Part shown: one piece after another, positions 16,231-23,658 of the stretch
How positions within the stretch are numbered: the stretch's first letter is position 1
Layout: each line of letters begins with the position of its first letter
Origin: DATGFK01 sp040007395
GTDB lineage: Bacteria > Chloroflexota > Anaerolineae > Aggregatilineales > UBA2796
DNA length: 30,535 nucleotides
Direction: 5' to 3'
Assembly (NCBI GenBank): GCA_040007395.1
Contig: JBDTVG010000019.1
Location: 1 to 30,535 of the forward strand
Notes under the pieces: generated by a model
Database searches by the model: none
Told to the model about the DNA's origin: nothing
What the model saw: the letters and a program-made list of their open reading frames with translations, nothing else
Position numbers and translations under genes: made by a program

Positions 16231-16848
16231 TCAATCGCCGGAGTGTTCTTCAGGCAGTGGCATTTGATCGGGCTTGCGCCGGGGTCGTCCCCGCGATTTT
16301 GTTTCGGGGTGTGGCGGCGTGTAATGTTTCAGGTCGGGCAGGCGGAATTCGCACATTTCAATCCAGCGCAGATCGGCCTCAAGGTGCATAATGGCGCTGT
16401 CCAACAGGAGCGCCCAAGGTAATTGAGTACGCACATCGGCTTTGCGGCGCAGTTCGGTTGCTTCGTGAAGCTGTTGGTAGAGTTCGCGCCGCTGCGTCAT
16501 CAGCACCTGATCCGGGCTAACTGGCCCATCCAGCAAACTCAATACCAGTTTGATATAGAAGGTATCGCCCAGTCGGTAGTCGCGAACTTCTGGGGTTAAA
16601 TACCATTCACGCAGTGCGTCGATCCCTGCTTCAGTAATAGCGTAGACCTTGCGATCCGGTGCATCGCTGGTTTCTACAACCTCGTACTCAACCAAACCCG
16701 CTTCGTTCAAGCGTACCAAAGTGCTGGCGATCTGTCCGGGTTTAACGTCCCATTCGGTACTGACTGCCAGCGCAAGCTGTTTGCCGAGTTCATAGCCGTG
16801 CATGGGCCGTTGATAAAGGAGTGCTAAGAGGCTGTATTTGACCGACAT
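16231..16848 (-). CDS. PadR family transcriptional regulator
   Basis: A 205-residue DNA-binding regulator. Residues about 1-75 are the PadR winged helix: SVKYSLLALLYQRPMHGYELGKQL, then KPGQIASTLVRLNEAGLVEYEVV and YAITEAGIDALREWY. Residues about 80-180 are the helical dimerisation domain of the longer (Vir_act_alpha_C) subclass. The tail is basic (KSRGRPRRKPDQ). I start it at 16848 because family members begin at this point; the frame runs 16 codons further up to 16896 but that stretch does not look like PadR. It heads the run PadR-ATPase-FtsX permease, a common pairing in which a repressor responds to a compound the exporter handles. The ligand is unknown. Confidence 0.9.
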   Translation of the reverse strand: MSVKYSLLALLYQRPMHGYELGKQLALAVSTEWDVKPGQIASTLVRLNEAGLVEYEVVETSDAPDRKVYAITEAGIDALREWYLTPEVRDYRLGDTFYIKLVLSLLDGPVSPDQVLMTQRRELYQQLHEATELRRKADVRTQLPWALLLDSAIMHLEADLRWIEMCEFRLPDLKHYTPPHPETKSRGRPRRKPDQMPLPEEHSGD

Positions 16849-16881
16849 TGAAAAACCTATACACCACGAGTCTAGCCAATA

Positions 16882-16906
16882 TAGAAAATTATACACTCAG
16901 TTTCTA
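16882..16906. promoter_or_regulatory. Candidate PadR operator (TAGAAA-N13-TTTCTA)
   Basis: Six-base inverted repeat TAGAAA (16882-16887) and TTTCTA (16901-16906), 19 bases centre to centre, 34 bases upstream of the PadR start codon and within AT-rich, promoter-like sequence. Auto-repression is the usual mode in this family; the site itself is inferred. Confidence 0.4.
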
Positions 16907-17068
16907 AATTAGCAATATCCGAATAATTTGAGGGTAACGATTGAAAAGCAGAAGTGTGAATTACACCCTACTTTACCTGACGATTGCCTAACGATTTGCC
17001 AACTATCAGATCATGTTTGCCAAATTTCCGCTATGCTGGATACAATCTCGCGACGAAGAAACAAACTT

Positions 17069-17974
17069 ATGCAAGACATCGGCATCGTCATCGTCAATTG
17101 GAATACCCGCGACCTGCTGCGCGACTGCCTGAAATCGCTTGAAATGGGCGATCCCTCTGTCAGCCGTCGTGTAATAGTGGTCGATAACGCCAGTACCGAT
17201 GGCAGCGTTGCCATGGTCTGTGCTGAATTTCCGGCAGTGGAGGTCATCGAGAATCCGGTCAATGGCGGGTTTTCACAGGCAAATAATCTGGGTCTGCGGG
17301 CGCTGGGCTTTGGCGAATCAACGCAGACCGATAGTGTGGGTGCAAATGCGCCCGGCTATGCGCTGTTACTGAATCCTGACACAGTTGTTCCGCCAGATGG
17401 TCTGCGCCGCATGTTGGATCGTTTGGATGCAGATTCGCAAATTGGGGTGGCTGGCCCCCGCTTGATCATGTTGAACGGTAAGCTGGATCTCGCGTGCCGC
17501 CGCAGTTTTCCTACACCAGAAGTAATGCTTTGGCGCGTGACGGGTCTGAGCAAGCTCTTTCCGAAAAGTCGTTTGTTTGGGCGATATAACATGACCTACC
17601 TCGACGAACATCTCGAAACTGAGGTAGACTGTGTGGTCGGGGCGTTTATGCTAGTGCGACGTGAAGCGATAGAAGCGGTTGGGCTGCTTGACGAAGCATT
17701 CTGGATGTATGGGGAGGATATTGATTGGGCATTTCGGATCAAGCAGGCAAGGTGGAAGGCTCTGTACTATCCTCAGGTAACAGTGCTGCACGTCAAACGC
17801 GCAGCCAGTCGCCAGAACCCGCGAGCACGGCAGGAGTTTCAAAGAGCCAGCCTAATCTTCTATCGGAAACATTACGCCGCGACGACACCCCATCTACTGC
17901 ATTGGGTGGTGCTGCTGGGGCTGCTGCTGAAAGGTGGTCGCCCATTGTGGCACGACCTGCACAAACCGACCTGA
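17069..17974 (+). CDS. Glycosyltransferase family 2 (rhamnosyltransferase-like)
   Basis: A 301-residue inverting glycosyltransferase with the GT-A fold, probably acting at the inner face of the membrane in surface polysaccharide synthesis. Seen are the N-terminal IGIVIVNWNTRDLLRDCLKSL, VIVVDNASTDGS, ENPVNGGFSQANNLGL, the metal-binding LLNPDT (DxD type), VVGAFMLVRREA and the catalytic-side FWMYGEDIDWAFRIKQ with its ED pair. A C-terminal hydrophobic segment (LLHWVVLLGLLLKGG) may touch the membrane. The start is set at ATG 17069, where family homology begins; an upstream ATG at 17033 is possible but adds a basic stretch. The gene end overlaps the next one by 28 bases, so the two act in one pathway. 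Confidence 0.9.
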   Translation: MQDIGIVIVNWNTRDLLRDCLKSLEMGDPSVSRRVIVVDNASTDGSVAMVCAEFPAVEVIENPVNGGFSQANNLGLRALGFGESTQTDSVGANAPGYALLLNPDTVVPPDGLRRMLDRLDADSQIGVAGPRLIMLNGKLDLACRRSFPTPEVMLWRVTGLSKLFPKSRLFGRYNMTYLDEHLETEVDCVVGAFMLVRREAIEAVGLLDEAFWMYGEDIDWAFRIKQARWKALYYPQVTVLHVKRAASRQNPRARQEFQRASLIFYRKHYAATTPHLLHWVVLLGLLLKGGRPLWHDLHKPT

Positions 17975-19410
17975 ACGCACTCAACTATAACCTCAAGGAT
18001 CAGGTACGCCTGCGACGAATTATTCGCGGACTGCAAGTCCTGATCGATATTGCAATGCTGCTAGCGGCTTTTGGACTCGGCTATCTGGCTCGCCAGTATG
18101 CGCCGCTGCTGCCTGTGATCATGAATACGCCACGTTTTACGGCCTATACCAGCATGATGCTAATCCATGTGGTAACGATGGTCGTGATCTTTTTCTTTGC
18201 CCGGATGTACCACCAACGGCGCACGGTCAGTCGTATCGATCTGGTTTACACCGTTGCGGCTTCGGCAGGCATCGGCGCTATTATGACCAGCGGCCTCACC
18301 ACTATCTTTCTTAAAGGTACAGAAACTCTGGCTGATTACCCTCGCCAGATGATCCTCTACGTGTGGTTTTTTAGTGTACTGTGCGTGACCGCCGGGCGTG
18401 AAATACATCGGCAGATCGCGATCAAGGCGCGTGTGGTAGGGCTGGCTCGTGACCGCGTGGTTATCGTGGGCAGCGGCACAATCGCGCAATCGATCATTCG
18501 CCAAATTCTCTATAACCCTACCCTCGGCTATACCATTGTTGGTGTGGTAAATGGTGATGATCATCAAGCGGTTGAAGGAGTATCGGTTATCGGACACCCC
18601 GAAGACTTGCCGCGCCTGATCGATTCTTACGGTGTAGACGAAGTAATTATCGCCCTGCCCGAAGCACCACATAAAGACCTCGTAGAGTTGATTGCGTGGT
18701 GCCAGCGGGGACGGGTCAACATCAAGATCTACCCTGACCTGTTCGCCTACATGGCGGGCGGGATGTCAGTAGACGAGCTTGGCGGGATGCCACTGCTAAA
18801 CGTGCGCGATGTGGCATTGCGCGGTTGGAAACTCACACTAAAGCGATCTTTGGATATTATTGGCTCAACTATCGGCCTTATCGTACTTTCGCCACTGATG
18901 CTGCTCACCGCCGTAATCATTAAATTGGACTCGAAAGGCTCAGTGTTTTTTGCTCAGGAACGCTGCGGACTCGATGGGCAACCCTTCCCAATGATCAAGT
19001 TTCGCACCATGCGACAGGATGCCGAGGTCAACGGCCCCGGCTGGACTGTCGAGAATGACCCACGCATTACCCACTTGGGCAGTTGGATGCGTAAAACCAA
19101 CTGGGACGAAATCACACAGTTGATCAATGTGCTGTTAGGCCAAATGAGTTTGGTTGGGCCGCGCCCTGAACAAACCGCCTTTGTACAGAAGTTCCGAGGA
19201 TCGATACCGCGCTATATGGAACGTCACCGCGAAAAAGCCGGGATGACGGGCTGGGCGCAGGTTAACGGCTTGCGGGGTGATACCTCATTAGAGGAACGCA
19301 CCAAGTTCGACGTGTGGTACGTCGAACATTGGTCGCTCTGGCTGGACATCAAGATCATCATCCGCACAATTTTTCAGACGATCATTGGCAAGAGTCCAAA
19401 TGCGTACTAA
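17947..19410 (+). CDS. Polyprenyl-phosphate sugar-1-phosphate transferase (WcaJ/WbaP-like, initiating exopolysaccharide glycosylphosphotransferase)
   Basis: About 487 residues. Four membrane helices in the N-terminal half (about residues 25-160) are followed by a Rossmann-like CoA_binding_3 domain (VVIVGSGTIAQSIIRQIL, VVNGDD, DEVIIALPEA). Residues about 298-487 are the bacterial sugar transferase domain: KRSLDIIGSTIGLIVLSPLM, VFFAQERCGLDGQPFPMIKFRTM, WDEITQLINVLLGQMSLVGPRPEQ, HREKAGMTGWAQVNGLRG and FDVWYVEHWSLWLDIKII. It moves hexose-1-phosphate from a nucleotide sugar to undecaprenyl phosphate, the first step of repeat-unit assembly. I place the start at GTG 17947, behind AAGGTGG (17931-17937); the frame is open to 17725, but that part only shadows the glycosyltransferase. 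No flippase or polymerase is in the window. Confidence 0.92.
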   Translation: MARPAQTDLNALNYNLKDQVRLRRIIRGLQVLIDIAMLLAAFGLGYLARQYAPLLPVIMNTPRFTAYTSMMLIHVVTMVVIFFFARMYHQRRTVSRIDLVYTVAASAGIGAIMTSGLTTIFLKGTETLADYPRQMILYVWFFSVLCVTAGREIHRQIAIKARVVGLARDRVVIVGSGTIAQSIIRQILYNPTLGYTIVGVVNGDDHQAVEGVSVIGHPEDLPRLIDSYGVDEVIIALPEAPHKDLVELIAWCQRGRVNIKIYPDLFAYMAGGMSVDELGGMPLLNVRDVALRGWKLTLKRSLDIIGSTIGLIVLSPLMLLTAVIIKLDSKGSVFFAQERCGLDGQPFPMIKFRTMRQDAEVNGPGWTVENDPRITHLGSWMRKTNWDEITQLINVLLGQMSLVGPRPEQTAFVQKFRGSIPRYMERHREKAGMTGWAQVNGLRGDTSLEERTKFDVWYVEHWSLWLDIKIIIRTIFQTIIGKSPNAY

Positions 19411-19519
19411 TTGTGTATAGCCATTGGCCATCCTATTACCATAATCATCAGATGTGATAAAGTTTTGTAGATTATTTGGATGTTTCACCAGAACTGTATT
19501 CGATAAATTTGTTCGTTAA

Positions 19520-20353
19520 CTAAATCTGTTCAACCCGTACTACCCGATCTAATCCCGCATAATCCTTAATGATATTCACCGCAGCGTGCGGAAAGGCTGC
19601 TTTCGCTAGTGCTTCGACGGCTAGCCCTTGATCCGCGCCATGTTCTATGAGCAGTAGGCCGGGAACCGCTAACCGCGCTGGAGCTTGTTCTAGCAAACGG
19701 CGAATAAGCACTAACCCATCGCTGCCCCCATCTAACGCAATATGTGGCTCAAAGTGAGCCACTTCCAGAATATTCATTTCACCCGTCGCGATATACGGCA
19801 AATTCGCACAGATCACATCGAAGGGGCCGCGAAACGGAGTCAATAGATCTGATTGTACAAGCACGACATTCGTCAGGCCGTTGACATTTTCGACAGCGAC
19901 CAATAATGCCGCGCTCGAAACATCGGCAGCGATCACTCCTGTGTTCGGCAGCTTTGCCGCCAATGTCAGCGCAATCACGCCGCTGCCCGTCCCTACATCG
20001 ATAATGCGTCGCGCTCCAAAACGCCCTACCCAATCGAGAGCCGCCTCGACCACATGCTCGGTTTCTGGACGTGGGATCAACACCTGTGGATTGATTCTGA
20101 AGGTACGATCATAAAATGCGCGCTGCCCCACGATATAGGCCAGTGGCATTCCATGCTTACGCAAGGTAAGTAACTTCTCAAAGACATGCAATTCTGAGTC
20201 GCTGACTGGGTACTCAGGGTGCGCGATCAAAACTTCGCGGGGCTTGTCCCCCATCACATGCCCCAAAATTGTTTGCGCGTCCTGACGGGGCGTGCCGGAT
20301 ACGCCTTGAAGTCGGGCAGTTGCCTGTTGAAGTGTTTCGCCAATGGTCGGCAT
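19520..20353 (-). CDS. prmC: Peptide chain release factor N5-glutamine methyltransferase
   Basis: A 277-residue S-adenosylmethionine-dependent methyltransferase that modifies the glutamine of the GGQ motif in RF1 and RF2, raising termination efficiency. Domain order is normal: a helical N-terminal domain (residues 1-80), YIVGQRAFYDRTFRI, IPRPETE (93-99), IIDVGTGSG as the SAM motif (117-125) and NLPY (184-187), the substrate-glutamine motif. The C-terminal GADQG..VEALAKAAF also fits. AAAGGA lies about 10 bases before the ATG. prfA does not adjoin it here, although the pair is often linked. It is convergent with the sugar transferase gene. In older literature the family is called HemK. Confidence 0.95.
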   Translation of the reverse strand: MPTIGETLQQATARLQGVSGTPRQDAQTILGHVMGDKPREVLIAHPEYPVSDSELHVFEKLLTLRKHGMPLAYIVGQRAFYDRTFRINPQVLIPRPETEHVVEAALDWVGRFGARRIIDVGTGSGVIALTLAAKLPNTGVIAADVSSAALLVAVENVNGLTNVVLVQSDLLTPFRGPFDVICANLPYIATGEMNILEVAHFEPHIALDGGSDGLVLIRRLLEQAPARLAVPGLLLIEHGADQGLAVEALAKAAFPHAAVNIIKDYAGLDRVVRVEQI

Positions 20354-20717
20354 TTGATGATCCTTTGCAGTGATTTCGTGTCTGTAGATTCACATTTCCG
20401 CCGTTGGTCAAAGCGCAGGTTAGAAAAATCAATACTTTGACAATTATAGAAATAGTACCATTTTCTCATGCAGACTCATGGAAATTCGATCTGTTTTACA
20501 GACAGAGACTAGGTTTATATCGACTGCTTTGTCGATAACTAGCCTATAAAAGGGACTGCATAACAAAAATCTAACATCTAACCTATACCATTACAGCAAG
20601 GACTTTAGGGCTATTGTTTATGGTAGCTCAATAAAGTATCTTTGTGAAAAGCGTAAAGTGAACGAAACAATAATTCCTTTATGCAGATTAATGGTTTGCG
20701 GGACTGGAGATATATCA
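20354..20717. other. 364-base divergent intergenic region before the beta-helix protein
   Basis: AT-rich region between prmC and the beta-helix gene. It has an inverted repeat TATCGAC-TGCTTT-GTCGATA at 20518-20537 and a TTGACA hexamer at 20437-20442 without a convincing -10 at the right distance. The strand of the hairpin is undecided. The frame upstream of 20718 is open to 20658, but the ribosome binding site (GGAG, 20706-20709) fits the ATG at 20718. I see no known riboswitch. Confidence 0.4.
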
Positions 20718-22793
20718 ATGCTATCACGCTCTCGCCAGAGTATCCTTTTCATTGTAGTTGTCATCATTGCAATATCAATGGGCCAAATAACGGCTCAAGG
20801 TAAACAGGACACTGGCTACACATCGACTCAGACTAATCGTAATACCGCTGGCAATCTAGCTGGTTTGGCGGATCAACCGCTGAATGGCGCTAGTGGCAAT
20901 GTCTATTATGTCGCCATTACGGGCAGCAACTCAAATCCGGGTACGGCGGCTCAACCGTTCCGCACAATCAATTATGGATCTAGTAAACTTCACGCCGGCG
21001 CTACGCTGATTGTTGGCCCCGGCACCTATGCCGAGTCACTTGAAAACGCAATCCCGGCGGGTACGTCGTGGGCACAACCCGTTACCCTCTTGGCATGGCC
21101 TAGAAACTCGGTCATCCTGCGCCCCAACAGCGGCGTGCAGCGTGTCATCAACTTTCAGGACGACATTCATTACGTTGTTGTGGACGGTTTCGTCATTGAC
21201 GCGATCAATTCCAGCATCGACGGTATCAAGTTTCAGGGCAATCCCGGACGAGCCAATGTTCACCACATCAATATCGTCAATACCGAAGTGAAAAATGCCC
21301 CTCGGCAGGGTATTTTGGTTTCCGATCTGGATGAGTACATCGATTTCAATAATGTCACTGTACATGATAACGGTAGCACCGACTTCGATCACGGGATTTA
21401 CATTCAAGGCAGCCACATTACCGTCGAGAACAGTTCGTTCTTCCGTAATGCAGGCTGGGGCATCCACATGTACGGCGGCTCGAACAATTACAATGTCGCC
21501 CGTAATAACCGACTCTATGACAATGCACGGTTGGGGCTACGCGGCAAAGGTATCGGAGTCTACACCGGTACTGGTGCACTGGTCTACAACAATCTGATCT
21601 GGGGTTCCAACGAGGCGGGCATTCAGGTTGGCTCTGGCGCGAACAATGTTGCTATCTACAACAATACCATTGCCAAGAACCGCGATGCCGGAGTGATCAT
21701 CGAAAGTGATGCGACAAATGTTACTTTCAGGAACAATATCATCTATCAGCCCACTGGATCGGCCTTTACAAATCAAGGCGCAGGAACCGTTATCGACCAC
21801 AATCTGATCGGCGATCCGCAATTCGTCAACCTTGCTGCGGGTATCTTCTTACTCCAATCAACGAGCCGCGCTATTGATGCAGGTACAACGATTGCTGCTA
21901 TAACTACCGATTTCAACGCTACGCCACGTCCACAAGGCAGAGGCTACGACATCGGAGCCTATGAGTTTAGTGGTACACGCACTGGACAAGGCGATACGGT
22001 TGGCGTATTTCGTCCTTCGCTAAAAACGTTCTTCCTACGTAACTCGAATACGACAGGCACTGCCAACATTCAAACAACCGTTGGCGAATCTACCGACCTG
22101 CCTGTCATGGGCGATTGGAATGGCGACGGGATCGACACAGCAGGCGTATATCGTCCCAGCAAAGCGCTGTTCTTTCTGCAAGACTCAAACGCGAACGGCT
22201 CGCCTATTCTGTACAACTTCGCCCTAGGCACATCCGGTGGCATCCCAATGGTAGGTGACTGGGACGGCAACGGCACCGACGGTGTTGGGGTCTTCCAACC
22301 CAGTACTGGTCTGATCTTCCTCAAGAACGGCCTCACTAGTGGCTACGCCGACAAGACGATGGTGCTGGGCGTACCCGGTGACGTTCCAGTAGCAGGCGAC
22401 TGGGATGGCAATGGGGTCGATAGCCCCGGTATTTATCGCCCCTCGAAGGCGACGTTCTTCCTGACTAATCAGGTTTGCAATTGCACGCCTTCGGTAAATT
22501 ACGTAGCAACGCTTGGAGTTGCTGGTGATAGCCCCTTTACAGGCGACTGGAACGGCAATGGACAGTCAGGGATTGGCGTATTCCGTCCTACCAATGGGCT
22601 AATCTATCTCAAGAATTCACCAGTGACGGGTTATGCGGACATTAGCATGGTCTACGGGGTTCCGAATGACAAACCAGTGGCGGGACACTGGGTATCGTCT
22701 CAGGCACAGCTACCTCTCACGGCGGCACCTGTCATCACCACAGCATCTCCTACCACCGAGACACCGAAAATCGCGCCCACCTTCGTACCGTAA
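20718..22793 (+). CDS. Secreted right-handed beta-helix protein with five Asp-rich (FG-GAP/VCBS-like) repeats
   Basis: A 691-residue exported protein. Residues 1-27 form the signal peptide (hydrophobic core ILFIVVVIIAIS, cleavage near TAQG). Residues about 62-418 form a DUF1565/pectate-lyase-like beta-helix: YYVAITGSNSNPGTAAQPFRTI, LIVGPGTYAES, then Asn-rich coils such as NSSFFRNAGWGIHMYGGSNN, NNLIWGSNEAGIQVG and NNTIAKNRDAGVIIES, closed by GRGYDIGAYEF. Residues 428-658 carry five GVFRP / GDWNGDG units matching the block in the protein at 3352-5064, including VCNC in unit 4. A Thr/Pro-rich tail ends in APTFVP. The fold suits polysaccharide binding or cleavage at the surface, but I see no catalytic set. 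GGAG is 8 bases before the ATG. It does not overlap other genes and has its own terminator. Confidence 0.88.
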   Translation: MLSRSRQSILFIVVVIIAISMGQITAQGKQDTGYTSTQTNRNTAGNLAGLADQPLNGASGNVYYVAITGSNSNPGTAAQPFRTINYGSSKLHAGATLIVGPGTYAESLENAIPAGTSWAQPVTLLAWPRNSVILRPNSGVQRVINFQDDIHYVVVDGFVIDAINSSIDGIKFQGNPGRANVHHINIVNTEVKNAPRQGILVSDLDEYIDFNNVTVHDNGSTDFDHGIYIQGSHITVENSSFFRNAGWGIHMYGGSNNYNVARNNRLYDNARLGLRGKGIGVYTGTGALVYNNLIWGSNEAGIQVGSGANNVAIYNNTIAKNRDAGVIIESDATNVTFRNNIIYQPTGSAFTNQGAGTVIDHNLIGDPQFVNLAAGIFLLQSTSRAIDAGTTIAAITTDFNATPRPQGRGYDIGAYEFSGTRTGQGDTVGVFRPSLKTFFLRNSNTTGTANIQTTVGESTDLPVMGDWNGDGIDTAGVYRPSKALFFLQDSNANGSPILYNFALGTSGGIPMVGDWDGNGTDGVGVFQPSTGLIFLKNGLTSGYADKTMVLGVPGDVPVAGDWDGNGVDSPGIYRPSKATFFLTNQVCNCTPSVNYVATLGVAGDSPFTGDWNGNGQSGIGVFRPTNGLIYLKNSPVTGYADISMVYGVPNDKPVAGHWVSSQAQLPLTAAPVITTASPTTETPKIAPTFVP
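21999..22691 (+). repeat. Five-unit protein repeat block (GVFRP...GDWDGNG), copy 2
   Basis: Five tandem coding units encoding residues 428-658 of the beta-helix protein. Units start at GVFRPS, GVYRPS, GVFQPS, GIYRPS and GVFRPT. Loops GDWNGDGID, GDWDGNGTD, GDWDGNGVD and GDWNGNGQS resemble Ca-binding DxDxDG loops; the last unit ends in PNDKPVAGHW. The order of unit-specific features is the same as in copy 1 at 3418-4113. Confidence 0.85.
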
Positions 22794-22835
22794 TGCAGTC
22801 AATCGGCTGACGGCAGCAAAAGATTTAACATCAGT

Positions 22836-22871
22836 TTCCCGCTTGACATTAGTGTCAAGCGGGAAGTTTTT
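22836..22871 (+). terminator. Rho-independent terminator after the beta-helix gene
   Basis: A perfect 13-bp stem TTCCCGCTTGACA / TGTCAAGCGGGAA with loop TTAG, followed by GTTTTTA. It lies 43 bases past the stop. Strong and unambiguous. Confidence 0.92.
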
Positions 22872-22918
22872 ATTTAACGGCAACGCATTGTACACTGCCG
22901 ACAACCTTATGATGCGGC

Positions 22919-22947
22919 TTGACATTTATAGGCAACTGGTCTATTTT
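22919..22947 (+). promoter_or_regulatory. Promoter and likely operator of the TetR gene; leaderless or near-leaderless start
   Basis: TTGACA (22919-22924), 17-base spacer, TATTTT (22942-22947). The expected transcription start, about 22954, is within two bases of the ATG at 22956. An imperfect 17-base palindrome centred at 22936 (ATAG..CTAT, 22928-22944, six of eight pairs matching) covers the spacer and part of the -10, a suitable place for self-repression. Confidence 0.6.
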
Positions 22948-22955
22948 TGGATATT

Positions 22956-23537
22956 ATGAGTAAACAAGCGACAAAACAGCTTTTGCTTGAAGTGGGAACG
23001 GCCTATATCATTGAGCATGGCTATCATCATAGCGGGCTAAATGAAATTCTCACTGCTGCCCAAGTGCCGAAAGGGTCGTTCTACTATTACTTTAACAGCA
23101 AGGAGGAGCTTGGTTTACAACTCCTCACGCGGTTTGCCGAGCATAACTTCTCTTTGCTACAGCGGTTTCTTGATGATCAGTCATTGCTACCCCTTGATCG
23201 GCTACGCTGCTATTTTGAATATAATGTGGATTATCTGGCCTCATTCGGCTTTCGTCGCGGTTGCCTGATCGGTAATCTTGGTCAGGAAATGGCTGATTTG
23301 AGTGAAGTTATGCGTCAACATATTGACACGATCATGTATCAATGGGCTTCATGTATCACTACCGGGTTACAGCAGGCACAGCAGCAAGGTCAAATTGACT
23401 CGGCACTTGATACTCAGGAATTGGGTAACTTTTGTCTCAATAGTTGGCAGGGCGCTATGCTGAGAATGAAGGTCACTAAGGATGCTCAGCCCTTGCACGC
23501 CTTCATCCACCTGTTCTTTGATGTCATGTTAAACTAA
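22956..23537 (+). CDS. TetR/AcrR family regulator, NemR-like
   Basis: A 193-residue repressor-type protein. Residues about 4-50 hold the TetR helix-turn-helix: LLLEVGTAYIIEHGYHHSGLNEILTAAQVPKGSFYYYFNSKEELG. The C-terminal ligand domain has GCLIGNLGQEMADLSEVMRQHID and NSWQGAMLRMKVTKDAQPL, which fit the TetR_C_13/NemR subgroup that in other bacteria controls detoxifying reductases. The pattern FRRGCLIGN places a cysteine where NemR-type sensors have one; redox sensing is a guess. The start is ATG 22956; a TTG three codons up is less likely. No target gene adjoins it: the neighbour downstream is convergent, so it may act at distance and on itself. Confidence 0.9.
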   Translation: MSKQATKQLLLEVGTAYIIEHGYHHSGLNEILTAAQVPKGSFYYYFNSKEELGLQLLTRFAEHNFSLLQRFLDDQSLLPLDRLRCYFEYNVDYLASFGFRRGCLIGNLGQEMADLSEVMRQHIDTIMYQWASCITTGLQQAQQQGQIDSALDTQELGNFCLNSWQGAMLRMKVTKDAQPLHAFIHLFFDVMLN

Positions 23538-23658
23538 AAATAATTGGCCCCGCTAATCCTTCGATAGCCAACGAACCGAACAGCATCCTATTCCTTTTTA
23601 GGTCGCCTGAGTTGTGGGTTTCAAGCCTTTATTTTTCTGAAATTTTATGCGGTCAGCT

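Noticed and set aside
17725..17946. Upstream extension of the sugar transferase
   Set aside because: These 74 codons lie inside the glycosyltransferase gene in another frame and have the composition of a shadow frame. GTG 17947 has a proper ribosome binding site.
18160..18672. Minus-strand open frame of 170 codons inside the sugar transferase gene
   Set aside because: Shadow of a conserved coding region; the product looks like reversed transmembrane codons.
20658..20717. Earlier start for the beta-helix protein
   Set aside because: The added 20 residues precede a standard signal peptide, and GGAG fits the ATG at 20718.
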